64,000 nt of DNA. Source: Enterobacteriaceae endosymbiont of Plateumaris consimilis. Lineage in GTDB: Bacteria > Pseudomonadota > Gammaproteobacteria > Enterobacterales > Enterobacteriaceae. Below are positions 10,305 to 20,878 of the stretch, piece after piece. The position numbers were made by a program, and so were the translations under genes. The stretch's first letter is position 1. The number at the start of each line of letters is the position of its first letter. The notes beneath the pieces are model-generated. The model saw only the letters and a program-made list of their open reading frames with translations. It was not told the DNA's origin and did not search any database. Where the stretch lies: the NCBI RefSeq assembly GCF_012563145.1, contig NZ_CP046230.1, forward strand, positions 250,333 through 314,332. The letters are read 5' to 3'.

Positions 10305-10328
10305 AAATTTATATTAAAATATAAATTT
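10305..10328 (+). terminator. Possible nfuA terminator
   Basis: Self-complementary AT hairpin (10305-10314 with 10319-10328, 4-nt loop; the complementarity continues into the loop) 20 bases after the nfuA stop. All A/T, so weak evidence. Confidence 0.3.
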
Positions 10329-10421
10329 TATATATAAAAATATATTCTTACTATTTATTTATGATAAATATTTAGCTTTTTATATATAAATATATTAAAA
10401 TATATATAAAAAGGAAAAAAT

Positions 10422-11309
10422 ATGCCAGTAATAGTTCCAGAAAAACTACCTGCTATTGATTTTTTAAAAAAAGAAAATATAATTTTATTAACTAAACCTA
10501 AAAATTATAAAAAAATATTTTGTTCAAAAAAAATTATTATTTTAAATCTTATGTTTAAAAAAATAAATACGGAAAATCAACTTATTAGATTATTATCGCA
10601 TTCTCCTTTATTAATCAATTTATCTTTTTTAAGTATAAATGATTGTCAATCTAATAATATATCTTCTATAAAACATACAAAAAAATTTTATTTTACTCTA
10701 GAAGAAATTTATAATGAATATTTTGATGGATTAATTATTACTGGTGCTCCTTTAGGACTAATCGATTTTTCTCAAATTAGATATTGGAAAAAATTTATAA
10801 AAATAATAACATGGGCAAAAAATCACGTACATTCTATTTTATCTATATGTTGGTCAGTACAAGCAATATTAAATATATTATATGATATTCCAAAAAAAAA
10901 TAATAAATTTAAATTATCAGGAATATTTAAACATAAAATTTTATTTAAAAATAATCTTTTAACAAAAGGATTTGATGATTATTTTTTTGTTCCACATTCT
11001 AGATATGCTAATTTTTCTATAGATATAATAAAAAATTATACAGATTTAAATATTTTATCTGTGTCTAAAAAAGCAGGAGCTTATTTACTAACTAGTAATA
11101 ATAAAAAATACACTTTTATAACCGGTCATCCAGAATATGATGCTGAAACTATAGCTGAAGAATATAAATATGATTCCAATATTAATTTAAAACCTTTAAT
11201 TCCATTTAACTATTTTCCTAATGATGATATTTTATTAGTTCCTAAAGTTAATTGGAGAAGTCATGGTAATTTATTATTTTCTAATTGGTTACATTATTTT
11301 GTTTGTTAA
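10422..11309 (+). CDS. metA: Homoserine O-succinyltransferase
   Basis: First committed enzyme of methionine synthesis, transferring succinyl from succinyl-CoA to homoserine. Length 295 aa (E. coli 309; the last dozen or so residues are missing). Catalytic Cys sits in ICWSVQA, the Lys in LMFKKI (E. coli LMPKKI), and the His/Glu pair in TGHPEYDAE. ITGAPLGL and WRSHGNLLF are conserved. AAAAGGA precedes the ATG at good spacing. Retention suggests the symbiont makes methionine precursors; other met genes are not in this window. Confidence 0.95.
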   Translation: MPVIVPEKLPAIDFLKKENIILLTKPKNYKKIFCSKKIIILNLMFKKINTENQLIRLLSHSPLLINLSFLSINDCQSNNISSIKHTKKFYFTLEEIYNEYFDGLIITGAPLGLIDFSQIRYWKKFIKIITWAKNHVHSILSICWSVQAILNILYDIPKKNNKFKLSGIFKHKILFKNNLLTKGFDDYFFVPHSRYANFSIDIIKNYTDLNILSVSKKAGAYLLTSNNKKYTFITGHPEYDAETIAEEYKYDSNINLKPLIPFNYFPNDDILLVPKVNWRSHGNLLFSNWLHYFVC

Positions 11310-11382
11310 AATATTTATATTTTAATTATTTATCAATTATAAAAATATATTATTTCATTTTATTATTAATAGGATAAAACTA

Positions 11383-13110
11383 ATGTTAGCGAGTAAATAT
11401 TTATTTTTTACATCTAAAAATACAATAAAAAGTAACAAAATGGATAGTTATTATCTAATGATAAAAGCTGGTATGATTAAAAAATTATCTTCAGGAATAT
11501 ATACTTGGTTACCTACAGGTTTAAGAGTTATTAAAAATTTAAAAAAAATAATACGTCATGAAATGAATAATATAAATTTTATTGAAATTTTAATGCCTAT
11601 AATACAACCTAGTTGTATATGGGAAATTAGTGGACGTATTCATGATTATGGAGATGAGTTATTTAAAATTATAGATCGTAATAAAAAAAATTTTTTTTTA
11701 GGTCCTACACATGAAGAAGTAATTACTTATTTAATTAATAATGAAATACAATCATATAAAAATTTGCCTTTAAGTTTATATCAAATACAAGTAAAGTTTC
11801 GTGATGAAATTAGATCTCGTTTAGGAGTAGTACGTTCTAAAGAATTTTTAATGAAAGATGGATATTCTTTTCATATTAATGAAGAATCTTTAAAAAAAAC
11901 ATATAATATTGTATTAAATACATATAAAAAGATTTTTGATTTAATTAAATTAAAATCTTATATTGTCAAAGGAGATAATAGTTTTATAGGTGGCAAAATT
12001 TCTCATGAATTTCACATATTATCTAATAATGGTGAAGATTCTATTATCTTATCAAAAGATGGATATGCATATAATATTGAATCGTTAAAATTTTTTATAC
12101 CTCAAATAAAATTAAATATTAATATAAAACTATTAACTAAACAATTAATAGAAATTGACAAATCAATAAATTTTAAATATATTGCTAAAAAACTTAATTC
12201 ATCTAATAAAAATGTTATTAGAACTATTATAGTTAAAACAACAGAAAAAAAATTTCCTTTCATTGCTTTATTAATTAGAAGTGATTATGAAATAAGTATT
12301 AGTAAAATAGAAAAATTAAATAAAAATATATTAAAACCATTATATATATTATCTAATAAAGAAATTATTAACTTTTTTAAAATTAATAAATATTCTTTAG
12401 GTCCTATAAATTTAAACATACCTATAATTGCTGATTATTCTATTATTTCTATGAATAATTTTATAATAGGTTCAAATATTAATAATAAATATTATATAAA
12501 TATTAATTGGAAAAGAGATTTACCTATACCAAAAAATATTCAAGATATTCGTAAAATATATAATAAAGAAATTATTTTTAATAAAAAAAATTCAATCAAA
12601 ATTAAAAAAAGTATTGAAATAGCTCATATTTTTCAACTTGGAACAAAATATTCTAAATTAATGAATGCTTATATACAAAATAAAAAAGGAAATAAGGTTC
12701 CTTTGTATATGGGATGTTATGGTATTGGAATTTCTCGTATAATTGCTTCAATTATAGAACAAAATCATGATATACATGGAATTTGTTGGCCTTCATTACT
12801 TGCACCATTTAAAGTAGCAATAATACCAATTAATATGTATAAATATAGTTTAATTAAAGAAGTATCTTTAAATATTTATCAAAAAATTATTTCTATTGGA
12901 ATAGAAGTAATTTTAGATGATAGACAAGAAAGTCCTGGAGTTATGTTTGCTGATATAGATCTTATAGGTATACCACATATAATTATTATTAGTACCAATA
13001 ATATTAATAATAATAATGTTGAATATAAGTTTCGAAAAACAGGAGAACAAAATATAATACCTATTAATGAAATTGTTGATTTTATTTCAAATAAAGAAAA
13101 ATTTAACTAA
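11383..13110 (+). CDS. proS: Prolyl-tRNA synthetase
   Basis: Class II synthetase of the bacterial type, 575 aa (E. coli 572). Motif 1 region AGMIKKLSSGIYTWLPTGLR, motif 2 KFRDEIRSRLGVVRSKEF and motif 3 GCYGIGISRIIAS are intact, and GPTHEEV is present. The insertion (editing) domain between motifs 2 and 3, about residues 225-385, is present in length but strongly diverged. Its 3' end overlaps the 3' end of tilS on the other strand by 8 bp. It charges the tRNA-Pro found at 37431-37504. Confidence 0.96.
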   Translation: MLASKYLFFTSKNTIKSNKMDSYYLMIKAGMIKKLSSGIYTWLPTGLRVIKNLKKIIRHEMNNINFIEILMPIIQPSCIWEISGRIHDYGDELFKIIDRNKKNFFLGPTHEEVITYLINNEIQSYKNLPLSLYQIQVKFRDEIRSRLGVVRSKEFLMKDGYSFHINEESLKKTYNIVLNTYKKIFDLIKLKSYIVKGDNSFIGGKISHEFHILSNNGEDSIILSKDGYAYNIESLKFFIPQIKLNINIKLLTKQLIEIDKSINFKYIAKKLNSSNKNVIRTIIVKTTEKKFPFIALLIRSDYEISISKIEKLNKNILKPLYILSNKEIINFFKINKYSLGPINLNIPIIADYSIISMNNFIIGSNINNKYYININWKRDLPIPKNIQDIRKIYNKEIIFNKKNSIKIKKSIEIAHIFQLGTKYSKLMNAYIQNKKGNKVPLYMGCYGIGISRIIASIIEQNHDIHGICWPSLLAPFKVAIIPINMYKYSLIKEVSLNIYQKIISIGIEVILDDRQESPGVMFADIDLIGIPHIIIISTNNINNNNVEYKFRKTGEQNIIPINEIVDFISNKEKFN

Positions 13111-14428
13111 TATTTTTTTTATTCCAAAAAATAAAATTTTTTTCTTTATTATTAGATCCTTCTAAAGTTACTATATTATTTTTTAATTCAGCAATAAATA
13201 AATTATTATAAAATAATAATGGGATATTATCTCTTTCCCATATAGGAATATTTAATTTTTTCCATATATCATGTATTTTAATTTTTTTTTTAATATGTTC
13301 TGAAAAAAAATATTTTCCGGTAATATAAAATTTTATATATACTTTTTCTTTATTTTTAGGTTTTCTTACTTGAAGAGTATTTTTTTCACATTTATTTAAA
13401 AAAAATAATTTTCCTAAATTATTAGGTAATGTTAATGGAAATAATATATTATTCCAATAATAAATTTTATTTTTTAAAGTAAAATAATTTTTTATACAAT
13501 ATAAATAAGAATTATATTTTCTAATTTGATAAATACCTATTTTTAGGTAAGATTTATAATCTGATTTAGAACAAACAATATTTTTCCATATTATAGATAA
13601 TATTTTGTTAGAAGGTATTTGACATTGATTATATTCTATCCATTTTTTAATTATGGAATTTCTTTTTACAAAACTATATTTATATAAAGGAATTAAAAAT
13701 AAACTATTATTAGATTGTATTAGTTTTTTCATAACAGAGTTTAATAATTCTGTTATTAATTCTTCTTGTTCACGACAAATGGATGAAGTTTTTAATACAG
13801 ATTTTTTAAAAAAAGGCCATCGATAATGTATTTGGGGTAAAATTACATTGCGTAAAAAATTTCTGTCATATTTATTATCTAAATTACTTTGATCGTCTAT
13901 CCAATTTAAATTATTATTTATAGCATAATGTAATAATTTTTTACGACTTATATCTAATAAAGGACGAAATAATCTTAACTTATTGATAATATGTATTTTA
14001 GATATACCTGATAATCCTTTTAAACCACTTCCTCTTTTTAAAAATAATAAAATAGTTTCATAATGATCATCTAAATGATGAGCTGTTACTATAATTTCGT
14101 TATTTTCAATAAAATTATTGAATATTTTATATCGTTCTATACGTGCTCTTTCTTCAATATTACCTTTTTTATTATTTAAAATTATATTTTTACATATAAA
14201 TGGTATATTCCATTTTTTACATTGTAAAAAACATGTTTTAGACCATTGATTTGAATAAAAATTTAGATTATGATTTACGTGAATAGCTCTTAATTTTATG
14301 TAAGGATATATTTTACGTAATTTTACTAAATTATATAATAAAACTGTAGAATCTAATCCTCCACTATATGCTACCAAAATTTTTGGAAATTTATGTAAAA
14401 TAAATTGTGTCTTTTTTTTAAAAATCAT
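13103..14428 (-). CDS. tilS: tRNA(Ile)-lysidine synthetase
   Basis: Converts C34 of the CAU-anticodon tRNA-Ile to lysidine so it reads AUA, a codon that is very common in this AT-rich genome. Length 441 aa (E. coli 432). The PP-loop ATP motif YSGGLDST begins near residue 21; the AHHLDDHYET and RNFLRN segments that follow fit the N-terminal catalytic domain. The C-terminal RNA-binding domains are weakly conserved. Lies between dnaE and proS as in E. coli, with the intervening genes lost. Confidence 0.94.
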   Translation of the reverse strand: MIFKKKTQFILHKFPKILVAYSGGLDSTVLLYNLVKLRKIYPYIKLRAIHVNHNLNFYSNQWSKTCFLQCKKWNIPFICKNIILNNKKGNIEERARIERYKIFNNFIENNEIIVTAHHLDDHYETILLFLKRGSGLKGLSGISKIHIINKLRLFRPLLDISRKKLLHYAINNNLNWIDDQSNLDNKYDRNFLRNVILPQIHYRWPFFKKSVLKTSSICREQEELITELLNSVMKKLIQSNNSLFLIPLYKYSFVKRNSIIKKWIEYNQCQIPSNKILSIIWKNIVCSKSDYKSYLKIGIYQIRKYNSYLYCIKNYFTLKNKIYYWNNILFPLTLPNNLGKLFFLNKCEKNTLQVRKPKNKEKVYIKFYITGKYFFSEHIKKKIKIHDIWKKLNIPIWERDNIPLLFYNNLFIAELKNNIVTLEGSNNKEKNFIFWNKKNIS

Positions 14429-14501
14429 ATTTATGATATAATAACTTTATTATAAATTTTAATTTTAAAAAATATTATTTTATATTTATTATAAATAAAT
14501 T

Positions 14502-17500
14502 TTATTTATTAAAATTTAATTTTAATTGTAATTTATTTTGTTCTAAAATATATTTTAATTTGTTTAACAAAATTTCATTAATTAATATTTTGTATGTTTG
14601 ATTATGATATATTTCTATACTATTATTTTTATAATAAAAATATATAGGTATACCTTTAACATTAATATTTTCCAATAAAAAATTTTTTAAAATATTGAAA
14701 AATTTTTTATTGGAAAATATTAATTTATCTTGAATCAGTATTGATATACTGTATATATGTTTTTTATGAAAATTTTCAATATCTATTATATTATTTCCTT
14801 GAAACTTAATTTTTTTTGTAAAATAATCAAAAAATAAAAATCCTTTTATAATAAGAATATTTTCTAATTTTATTAAAAAAGAAAATTTATTAAAAACATC
14901 TAATGTTAAGTTAACTTCTATCATTTCTGTATGATCATCAATATCAAAAGCTACTATTTTATTTTTTTTCATATTATAAATATAATGTATATTACTAATA
15001 ACTCCTGCTATTTTAAAATTTAAATTATTTTTATCAAAAAAAAATTTTATATTTTTAATATTATTAATTTTATAAAAAAAATTTATTTCTTTAAAATATT
15101 CAATAAAAGGATGACCAGATAAGTAAAAACCTAAAGTATTTTTTTCTTGTAAAAATTTTTCTTTATTTGACCAAATAAAATCTAAATCATCTATAATATT
15201 TTGTTTTTTACTGATCAAACTAAACATATCTATTTGACCTGATTTTTTTATTTTTAAATATTGTCGTGCTATTCGTATATTTTCATTTAATTTATTAAAT
15301 AGAATACCTCTATTGTATTTAAAACAATCCATTGCACCTGAAGTTATTAATTTTTCTATAATTCCTTTATTAATTTTTTTAAAATTTGTATTTATACATA
15401 AATTTACTATTGATTTATAAAAACCATATTTTTCTCTAGTATTTAAAATATGTTTTGCTTGATATTTACCTATTCCTTTTATCGCTCCAAAACCATATAT
15501 AATATTACCTTTTTCATTTACATGAAATTCATAAATACTAGTATTAATATTAGGTGGTAATAAATTTATTTTAAGATTCCAACATTCATTGACTAAATTA
15601 ACAATTTTTTTTATATTATCCATTTCTGATGTTAATACAGCTGCCATAAATGCTGCTGGATAGTATACTTTTAACCAAAGTGTTTGATATGATATTAATG
15701 CATAACCTACAGAATGAGATTTATTAAAACCATAAGCAGCAAAATTTTCTAAAAAATCAAAAATTTTCATTGATAAATCAGTATTAATATTAAGTTTTTT
15801 TGATCCCTTTAAAAAATTAGATCTTTGTTTTAACATTTCTTTATGTTGTTTTTTACTAATTACTCTGCGTAAAATATCAGCTTTACCTAAACTATATCCA
15901 GCGAGTACTTGTGCTATTTTCATAACTTGTTCTTGATATAAAATAATACCATATGTAGATTTTAATACTGATTTCAATTTTTTATGTTGCCATTTAATAT
16001 TTGGATAAGAAATAATTTCTTTACCATGTTTTCTATTAATAAAATTTTCAACCATACCAGATTGTAACGGACCAGGACGAAAAAGAGCTAACAAAGAAAT
16101 AATATCTTCAAAATTATCTGGTTTTAATCTTTTTATTAAATCTTTTATACCTTTAGATTCTAATTGAAATATTGCAGTTGTATTAGCTGTTCTTAAAAAA
16201 GAATATACTTTTTTATCATTTAAATTAATAGAATTAATATCAATTAAAATTTTATTTTCTTTTATATTTTGTTTATTAATTATTTTTAGTGTATGATCAA
16301 TTACAGTTAATGTTCTTAATCCTAAAAAATCAAATTTTACTAATCCAATATCTTCTATATCATTTTTGTCAAATTGAGTAACTATATTTTCACCTTCACT
16401 ATCACAATATATAGGAGTAAATTTTGTTATTTTAGACGGTGCTATAACAACACCACCTGCATGTTTACCAACATTACGAATAGTACCTTCTAATTTTAAA
16501 GAAGTATTTACTAAATCTTTTACATTATTATCTGATTTATATAAATTAGACAATTTTTTATTTATAATAAAAGCTTTTTTTAAACTCATACCAATATCTA
16601 AAGGAATTAATTTTGAAATACGATTAACAAAATCGTAAGGATATCCTAATACCCTTCCAACATCTCTAATTACTGCTTTAGCAGTCATAGTACCAAATGT
16701 TATAATCTGAGATACTTTTTCGTAACCATATATATTTTTTACATGTTCAATTACTAAATCTCTTTTTTCCATACAAAAATCAATATCAAAATCTGGTAAA
16801 GATATTCTTTCAGGATTAAGAAATCTTTCAAAAATTAAATCGAATTTTATTGGATCAATATTAGTAATATTTAAACAATAAGCAACTAATGATCCAGCAC
16901 CAGAACCTCTAGCAGGTCCAATAGGTATATAATTATCTTTAGACCATTGAACAAATTCCATAACTATAAGAAAATAACTAGGAAAACCCATTTGATTAAT
17001 AACATCTAGTTCTTTTAATAATCTTTTTTTATATATATTTTTTTTAAAATGTCTTATTTTATTATCAGGAAATAAAGTTTTTAAACGATTTATTAATCCA
17101 ATTTTTGCTTTTTTTATAAGAAGATCTTTATTATTTACACAATTTCTAAATTTAGGTAAAAAATGTTTACCTAAAGTTAAAAAAACATTACACCTCTTTG
17201 CTATTTCTATACTATTTTCTAATGATTCAGGAATATCATAAAACAATTCATTCATTTCTTTAGAACTACGAAAAAATTGTTCTGAACTATAATTAGATTT
17301 TTTTTTAAATTGATTTAAAGTATATCCTTTATTAATAGATACACGAATTTCATGAGCTAAAAAATCTTTTTTGTTTAAAAAACAAACATCATTTGTAGCA
17401 ACAACAGGTAAATTAAAATCATTAGCTATATTTAAAATTAAATATATATATTTTTCTTCGTTAATACGATTAGTACGAGTCAATTCCAAATAAAAGTTAT

Positions 17501-17996
17501 TTGGAAAATATTTTTTGTAAAAATTAATAATTTTTTTAACTAAAAAAATATTTTTACTTAAAATATTTTTTCCTATATCACCTTTAACACCTCCTGATAA
17601 TATAATTAAACCTTTATTATATTTTACTAACATTTTATATGTTATAAAAGGTCCTATCATATTATCATAACCATCTTTATAAGCATCAGATATAAGTAGT
17701 TTTAAATTATGATAACCAATATTATTTTTTGCTAAAATTGTTATTGTAGTAAAATAATTATGTAAATTAATACAATTTTTTACTATAAACTCAGATCCAA
17801 TAATTGCTTTAATTCCTGAACTATGAGCTTTTTTATAAAATTTTATTAATCCAAATATATTAGTAATATCCGTAATAGCTAATGCAGGCATATTAAATTC
17901 AACTGTTCTTTGAACTAAATGTTCAATTTTTGCTAATCCATCTTTCATAGAATAATCGCTATGAACATGCAAATGAATAAAATTTTTTTTGTTCAT
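14502..17996 (-). CDS. dnaE: DNA polymerase III alpha subunit
   Basis: Replicative polymerase, 1164 aa from the chosen start (E. coli 1160). The N-terminal PHP domain opens FIHLHVHSDYSMKDG; the palm has PDFDIDF with two catalytic Asp and VKFDFLGLRTLT with the third; then the beta-binding, helix-hairpin-helix and OB regions, the last strongly diverged. An upstream in-frame ATG at 18074 would add 26 residues with no family counterpart and no Shine-Dalgarno sequence, so I start at 17996, matching the E. coli N-terminus. Confidence 0.95.
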   Translation of the reverse strand: MNKKNFIHLHVHSDYSMKDGLAKIEHLVQRTVEFNMPALAITDITNIFGLIKFYKKAHSSGIKAIIGSEFIVKNCINLHNYFTTITILAKNNIGYHNLKLLISDAYKDGYDNMIGPFITYKMLVKYNKGLIILSGGVKGDIGKNILSKNIFLVKKIINFYKKYFPNNFYLELTRTNRINEEKYIYLILNIANDFNLPVVATNDVCFLNKKDFLAHEIRVSINKGYTLNQFKKKSNYSSEQFFRSSKEMNELFYDIPESLENSIEIAKRCNVFLTLGKHFLPKFRNCVNNKDLLIKKAKIGLINRLKTLFPDNKIRHFKKNIYKKRLLKELDVINQMGFPSYFLIVMEFVQWSKDNYIPIGPARGSGAGSLVAYCLNITNIDPIKFDLIFERFLNPERISLPDFDIDFCMEKRDLVIEHVKNIYGYEKVSQIITFGTMTAKAVIRDVGRVLGYPYDFVNRISKLIPLDIGMSLKKAFIINKKLSNLYKSDNNVKDLVNTSLKLEGTIRNVGKHAGGVVIAPSKITKFTPIYCDSEGENIVTQFDKNDIEDIGLVKFDFLGLRTLTVIDHTLKIINKQNIKENKILIDINSINLNDKKVYSFLRTANTTAIFQLESKGIKDLIKRLKPDNFEDIISLLALFRPGPLQSGMVENFINRKHGKEIISYPNIKWQHKKLKSVLKSTYGIILYQEQVMKIAQVLAGYSLGKADILRRVISKKQHKEMLKQRSNFLKGSKKLNINTDLSMKIFDFLENFAAYGFNKSHSVGYALISYQTLWLKVYYPAAFMAAVLTSEMDNIKKIVNLVNECWNLKINLLPPNINTSIYEFHVNEKGNIIYGFGAIKGIGKYQAKHILNTREKYGFYKSIVNLCINTNFKKINKGIIEKLITSGAMDCFKYNRGILFNKLNENIRIARQYLKIKKSGQIDMFSLISKKQNIIDDLDFIWSNKEKFLQEKNTLGFYLSGHPFIEYFKEINFFYKINNIKNIKFFFDKNNLNFKIAGVISNIHYIYNMKKNKIVAFDIDDHTEMIEVNLTLDVFNKFSFLIKLENILIIKGFLFFDYFTKKIKFQGNNIIDIENFHKKHIYSISILIQDKLIFSNKKFFNILKNFLLENINVKGIPIYFYYKNNSIEIYHNQTYKILINEILLNKLKYILEQNKLQLKLNFNK

Positions 17997-18391
17997 TTTA
18001 TATATAAGTGATTTATTAATAATATTAATATTTATATTAAATATATATTTAATGCTAAAAAATTTATTTAGCATTAAATAATGTTTTAAAAAATTTTTTT
18101 GATTTAAATTTAAGTTTTATTTATAAATAAATTTTATTAATTATATTTTACATTTTATTTATAATAAGTAAAATTTAAAATTTTATAAAAAAATTATTTT
18201 AACTATGTTTTTAATGATTTAATAATATATTATTAAATTTTTTTTAATAAAATACTTTATAAAAAATTAAATCAAAAAATATAATATATATTATTATAAT
18301 TCTATTATAACAAAAATTATTAAAAAAAATTTTATATTTATATAATATAAATATAAATATTTATTTAAATTAAAACTAAAATTAATTATTA
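17997..18391. other. Non-coding gap between dnaE and bamA
   Basis: About 395 bases, almost pure A+T, with no coding signal I can recognise on either strand. It contains a near-perfect palindrome at 18333-18355 (11-base arms around one base), placed where a bamA terminator might be. In E. coli this spot holds skp, lpxD, fabZ, lpxA, lpxB and rnhB; nothing of them is visible. Confidence 0.7.
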
Positions 18392-20878
18392 TTATAATTT
18401 ACCTATATTAAATTGAAATTGTTCAATTTGATCTTGATCATATTTTATTAAAGGATATGCATAAGAAAAAACTATTGCTCCAAAAGGAGAGTTCCATTTA
18501 AAAGACATACCAATAGAAGATCTCATATTAGTTAATATATTTACTTTAGAAAATTTATATAATTTTATTAAATAATCATTTTTAATTAAAGTATCCCAAA
18601 TATTTCCAATATCTAAAAAAATAGAAGTACGTATATTTTTTGAATATGGTTTTTTTATAAAAGGAAATGGAAAAATAATTTCAGTGCTAAAATCAACTAT
18701 TAAATTTCCTCCAATATAGTCATTAGATGTACAAACTATATGTTTATTTTTACAAAAATGTTTTGAAGAATTATAATATATTGCTTTTGGACCTATATGA
18801 TTTATTTTAAAACCCCGTAATGTTTCTTGTCCACCTAAAAAAAAATTTTTATTGTAAGGAAAATTACCATTTGAAAAACCATTTCCATATCCAATATTAT
18901 TTTTAAATAAAAAAATTAATTTTGAAAAATTATTTAATTTATTATTTTGGATAACAGAATATAAAGGGACATATGTAGAATTACACAAATTTATTTTATA
19001 ATAATAACTTTTAGATATTGGAATATTAAATATTATATTTAATATACTTAAGTTACCTTTTGTTGGTAAAAATTTATCATTTAAAGTATTTAAAATAAAT
19101 GAATTATTTAAATTTAAATTATTTATAATATACATATTAGAATTATTTAAATTAAATTTATAACCTATTTTTTTTAAATAATTCCAAACAGATATTTGAG
19201 GTTTAACATCTAAAAAATTATTAATATTATATTCAAGATTATTCTGTATTTTTAAATTCTTACTAAGTGGATAAGTTAATATCCCTGAAATACCTCTACT
19301 TTTATTTATAAGATTAGAATTTTTTATTTTTAGATTATGAAAAAATAATTTTGTACCTAAACTAATATTATTTTTTAAAAAATAAGAATTCATTAAAGAA
19401 AATTCTAAGTAAGTTTGTAATGAATCTATATTAATTTTGATATTAATATCATTTCCTGTTCCAAGAAAATTATCTTCTCCTATATCTGATAACAATGAAA
19501 AGTTATGATTAGTACTATAACCAAAATGAATATTAAACATACCACTATCACGTTCATTAACTTTATAAATTAAATCTATTGTATTGTTTAATACATGATT
19601 TTTTTTTAAAAAAATTTCTATATTATTAAAATATCCTAATAAATTTAAACGCTTTTTAGTTTGTTTTACTAAATCACTATTAAACCAAGTATTTTCCATT
19701 TGTACAGTTTCATTACGTAAAATCTTATCTTTAGTTAAATAATTTCCTAAATATTCTATTTTTCTTATAAAATATTTTTTACCTGTGTAAATATTGAATG
19801 TTATTTGAACAGAATGATTGCTTATATTTAATTTATTCAAAATTTTAATTTGAGGATATAAATATCCATTTTTTCCTAAAACATTTATTATTTTATTTTT
19901 ACATTGTATAATTTTATTATTATTATATAAATCTCCTGATTTAATCTCTGTTAAATTTTTTATTTTATTTAAAAATTCTTTTTTATTAATTATATATATA
20001 ATATTACTAAATAAAAATTTTTTATTTTCATTAATTTTTAAAGTAATATATATATTTTTTTTATTTTTTGAAAAACTATGAGAAATATATTCTATCTTGA
20101 AAAGAGCAAATCCTTGATTTAAATAAAAATTTTTTAAATTTTCAATAAAATTATGTATATATTGTGTATGGTAATTATTATTGAAAAAAAAATCTATAAA
20201 AGATTTTCTAGAGTTCCATTTTGAATAATATAATAAATATTCTTTAGGATAAAAATGATTTCCTAAAATATTAATTTGTTTAATTTTTGATATTACTCCT
20301 TCATAAATTATGAATTTAATAATAACATTATTATTTTGTGTATTTTTAATAATTTTAATTTTAACTTTAGAATTAAACATTCCATTGTCTAAATAAATAT
20401 GTTCTATTTGTTTTTTAACAAAAAATAATGTTGGATAGTCAATTATAATTCCTTTGGTTATTCCAATATTATTAATCATATTTAATAATATATCATTTTT
20501 CAGTAATTTATTACCACTAAAAAAAATATTAGAAATAATAGGCTTTTCTACAAATTTAATTACTATATGATTTTTATTTCTAAAAATATTGATTTTTTCA
20601 AAAATACCAATATCGAATAACATATGAACTAATTTAGTTAAATCTTCATTTTTAATATAATCTCCTTTTTTTATAGGTAAATTTTGCATTATATTATTTT
20701 TATTAAATTTATCTAATCCAAAAATTGTAATTTTATTTATATAAAAAATATTGTTTTGATTATAATCTATAGTTTTACAATAAATATTATTACTAATAAT
20801 TAATATTATACATAAAATAAAATATTTAATTTTTTTTATGTGGAATAAAAATTCCTGTTTATAATTGTGAAAAATCAT
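18392..20878 (-). CDS. bamA: Outer membrane protein assembly factor BamA
   Basis: Omp85 protein that inserts beta-barrels into the outer membrane. Length 828 aa (E. coli 810). A signal peptide with a long basic start and hydrophobic FILCIILIIS ends near IYC; five POTRA repeats follow (about residues 38-440), then a 16-strand barrel with the loop-6 motif LRGF and IGPKAIYY. The C-terminal beta-signal reads EQFQFNIGKL: the usual final aromatic residue (GKTW in E. coli) is replaced by Leu. The start overlaps the end of rseP by 20 bases. Retained although lipid A genes next to it are gone. Confidence 0.94.
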   Translation of the reverse strand: MIFHNYKQEFLFHIKKIKYFILCIILIISNNIYCKTIDYNQNNIFYINKITIFGLDKFNKNNIMQNLPIKKGDYIKNEDLTKLVHMLFDIGIFEKINIFRNKNHIVIKFVEKPIISNIFFSGNKLLKNDILLNMINNIGITKGIIIDYPTLFFVKKQIEHIYLDNGMFNSKVKIKIIKNTQNNNVIIKFIIYEGVISKIKQINILGNHFYPKEYLLYYSKWNSRKSFIDFFFNNNYHTQYIHNFIENLKNFYLNQGFALFKIEYISHSFSKNKKNIYITLKINENKKFLFSNIIYIINKKEFLNKIKNLTEIKSGDLYNNNKIIQCKNKIINVLGKNGYLYPQIKILNKLNISNHSVQITFNIYTGKKYFIRKIEYLGNYLTKDKILRNETVQMENTWFNSDLVKQTKKRLNLLGYFNNIEIFLKKNHVLNNTIDLIYKVNERDSGMFNIHFGYSTNHNFSLLSDIGEDNFLGTGNDINIKINIDSLQTYLEFSLMNSYFLKNNISLGTKLFFHNLKIKNSNLINKSRGISGILTYPLSKNLKIQNNLEYNINNFLDVKPQISVWNYLKKIGYKFNLNNSNMYIINNLNLNNSFILNTLNDKFLPTKGNLSILNIIFNIPISKSYYYKINLCNSTYVPLYSVIQNNKLNNFSKLIFLFKNNIGYGNGFSNGNFPYNKNFFLGGQETLRGFKINHIGPKAIYYNSSKHFCKNKHIVCTSNDYIGGNLIVDFSTEIIFPFPFIKKPYSKNIRTSIFLDIGNIWDTLIKNDYLIKLYKFSKVNILTNMRSSIGMSFKWNSPFGAIVFSYAYPLIKYDQDQIEQFQFNIGKL

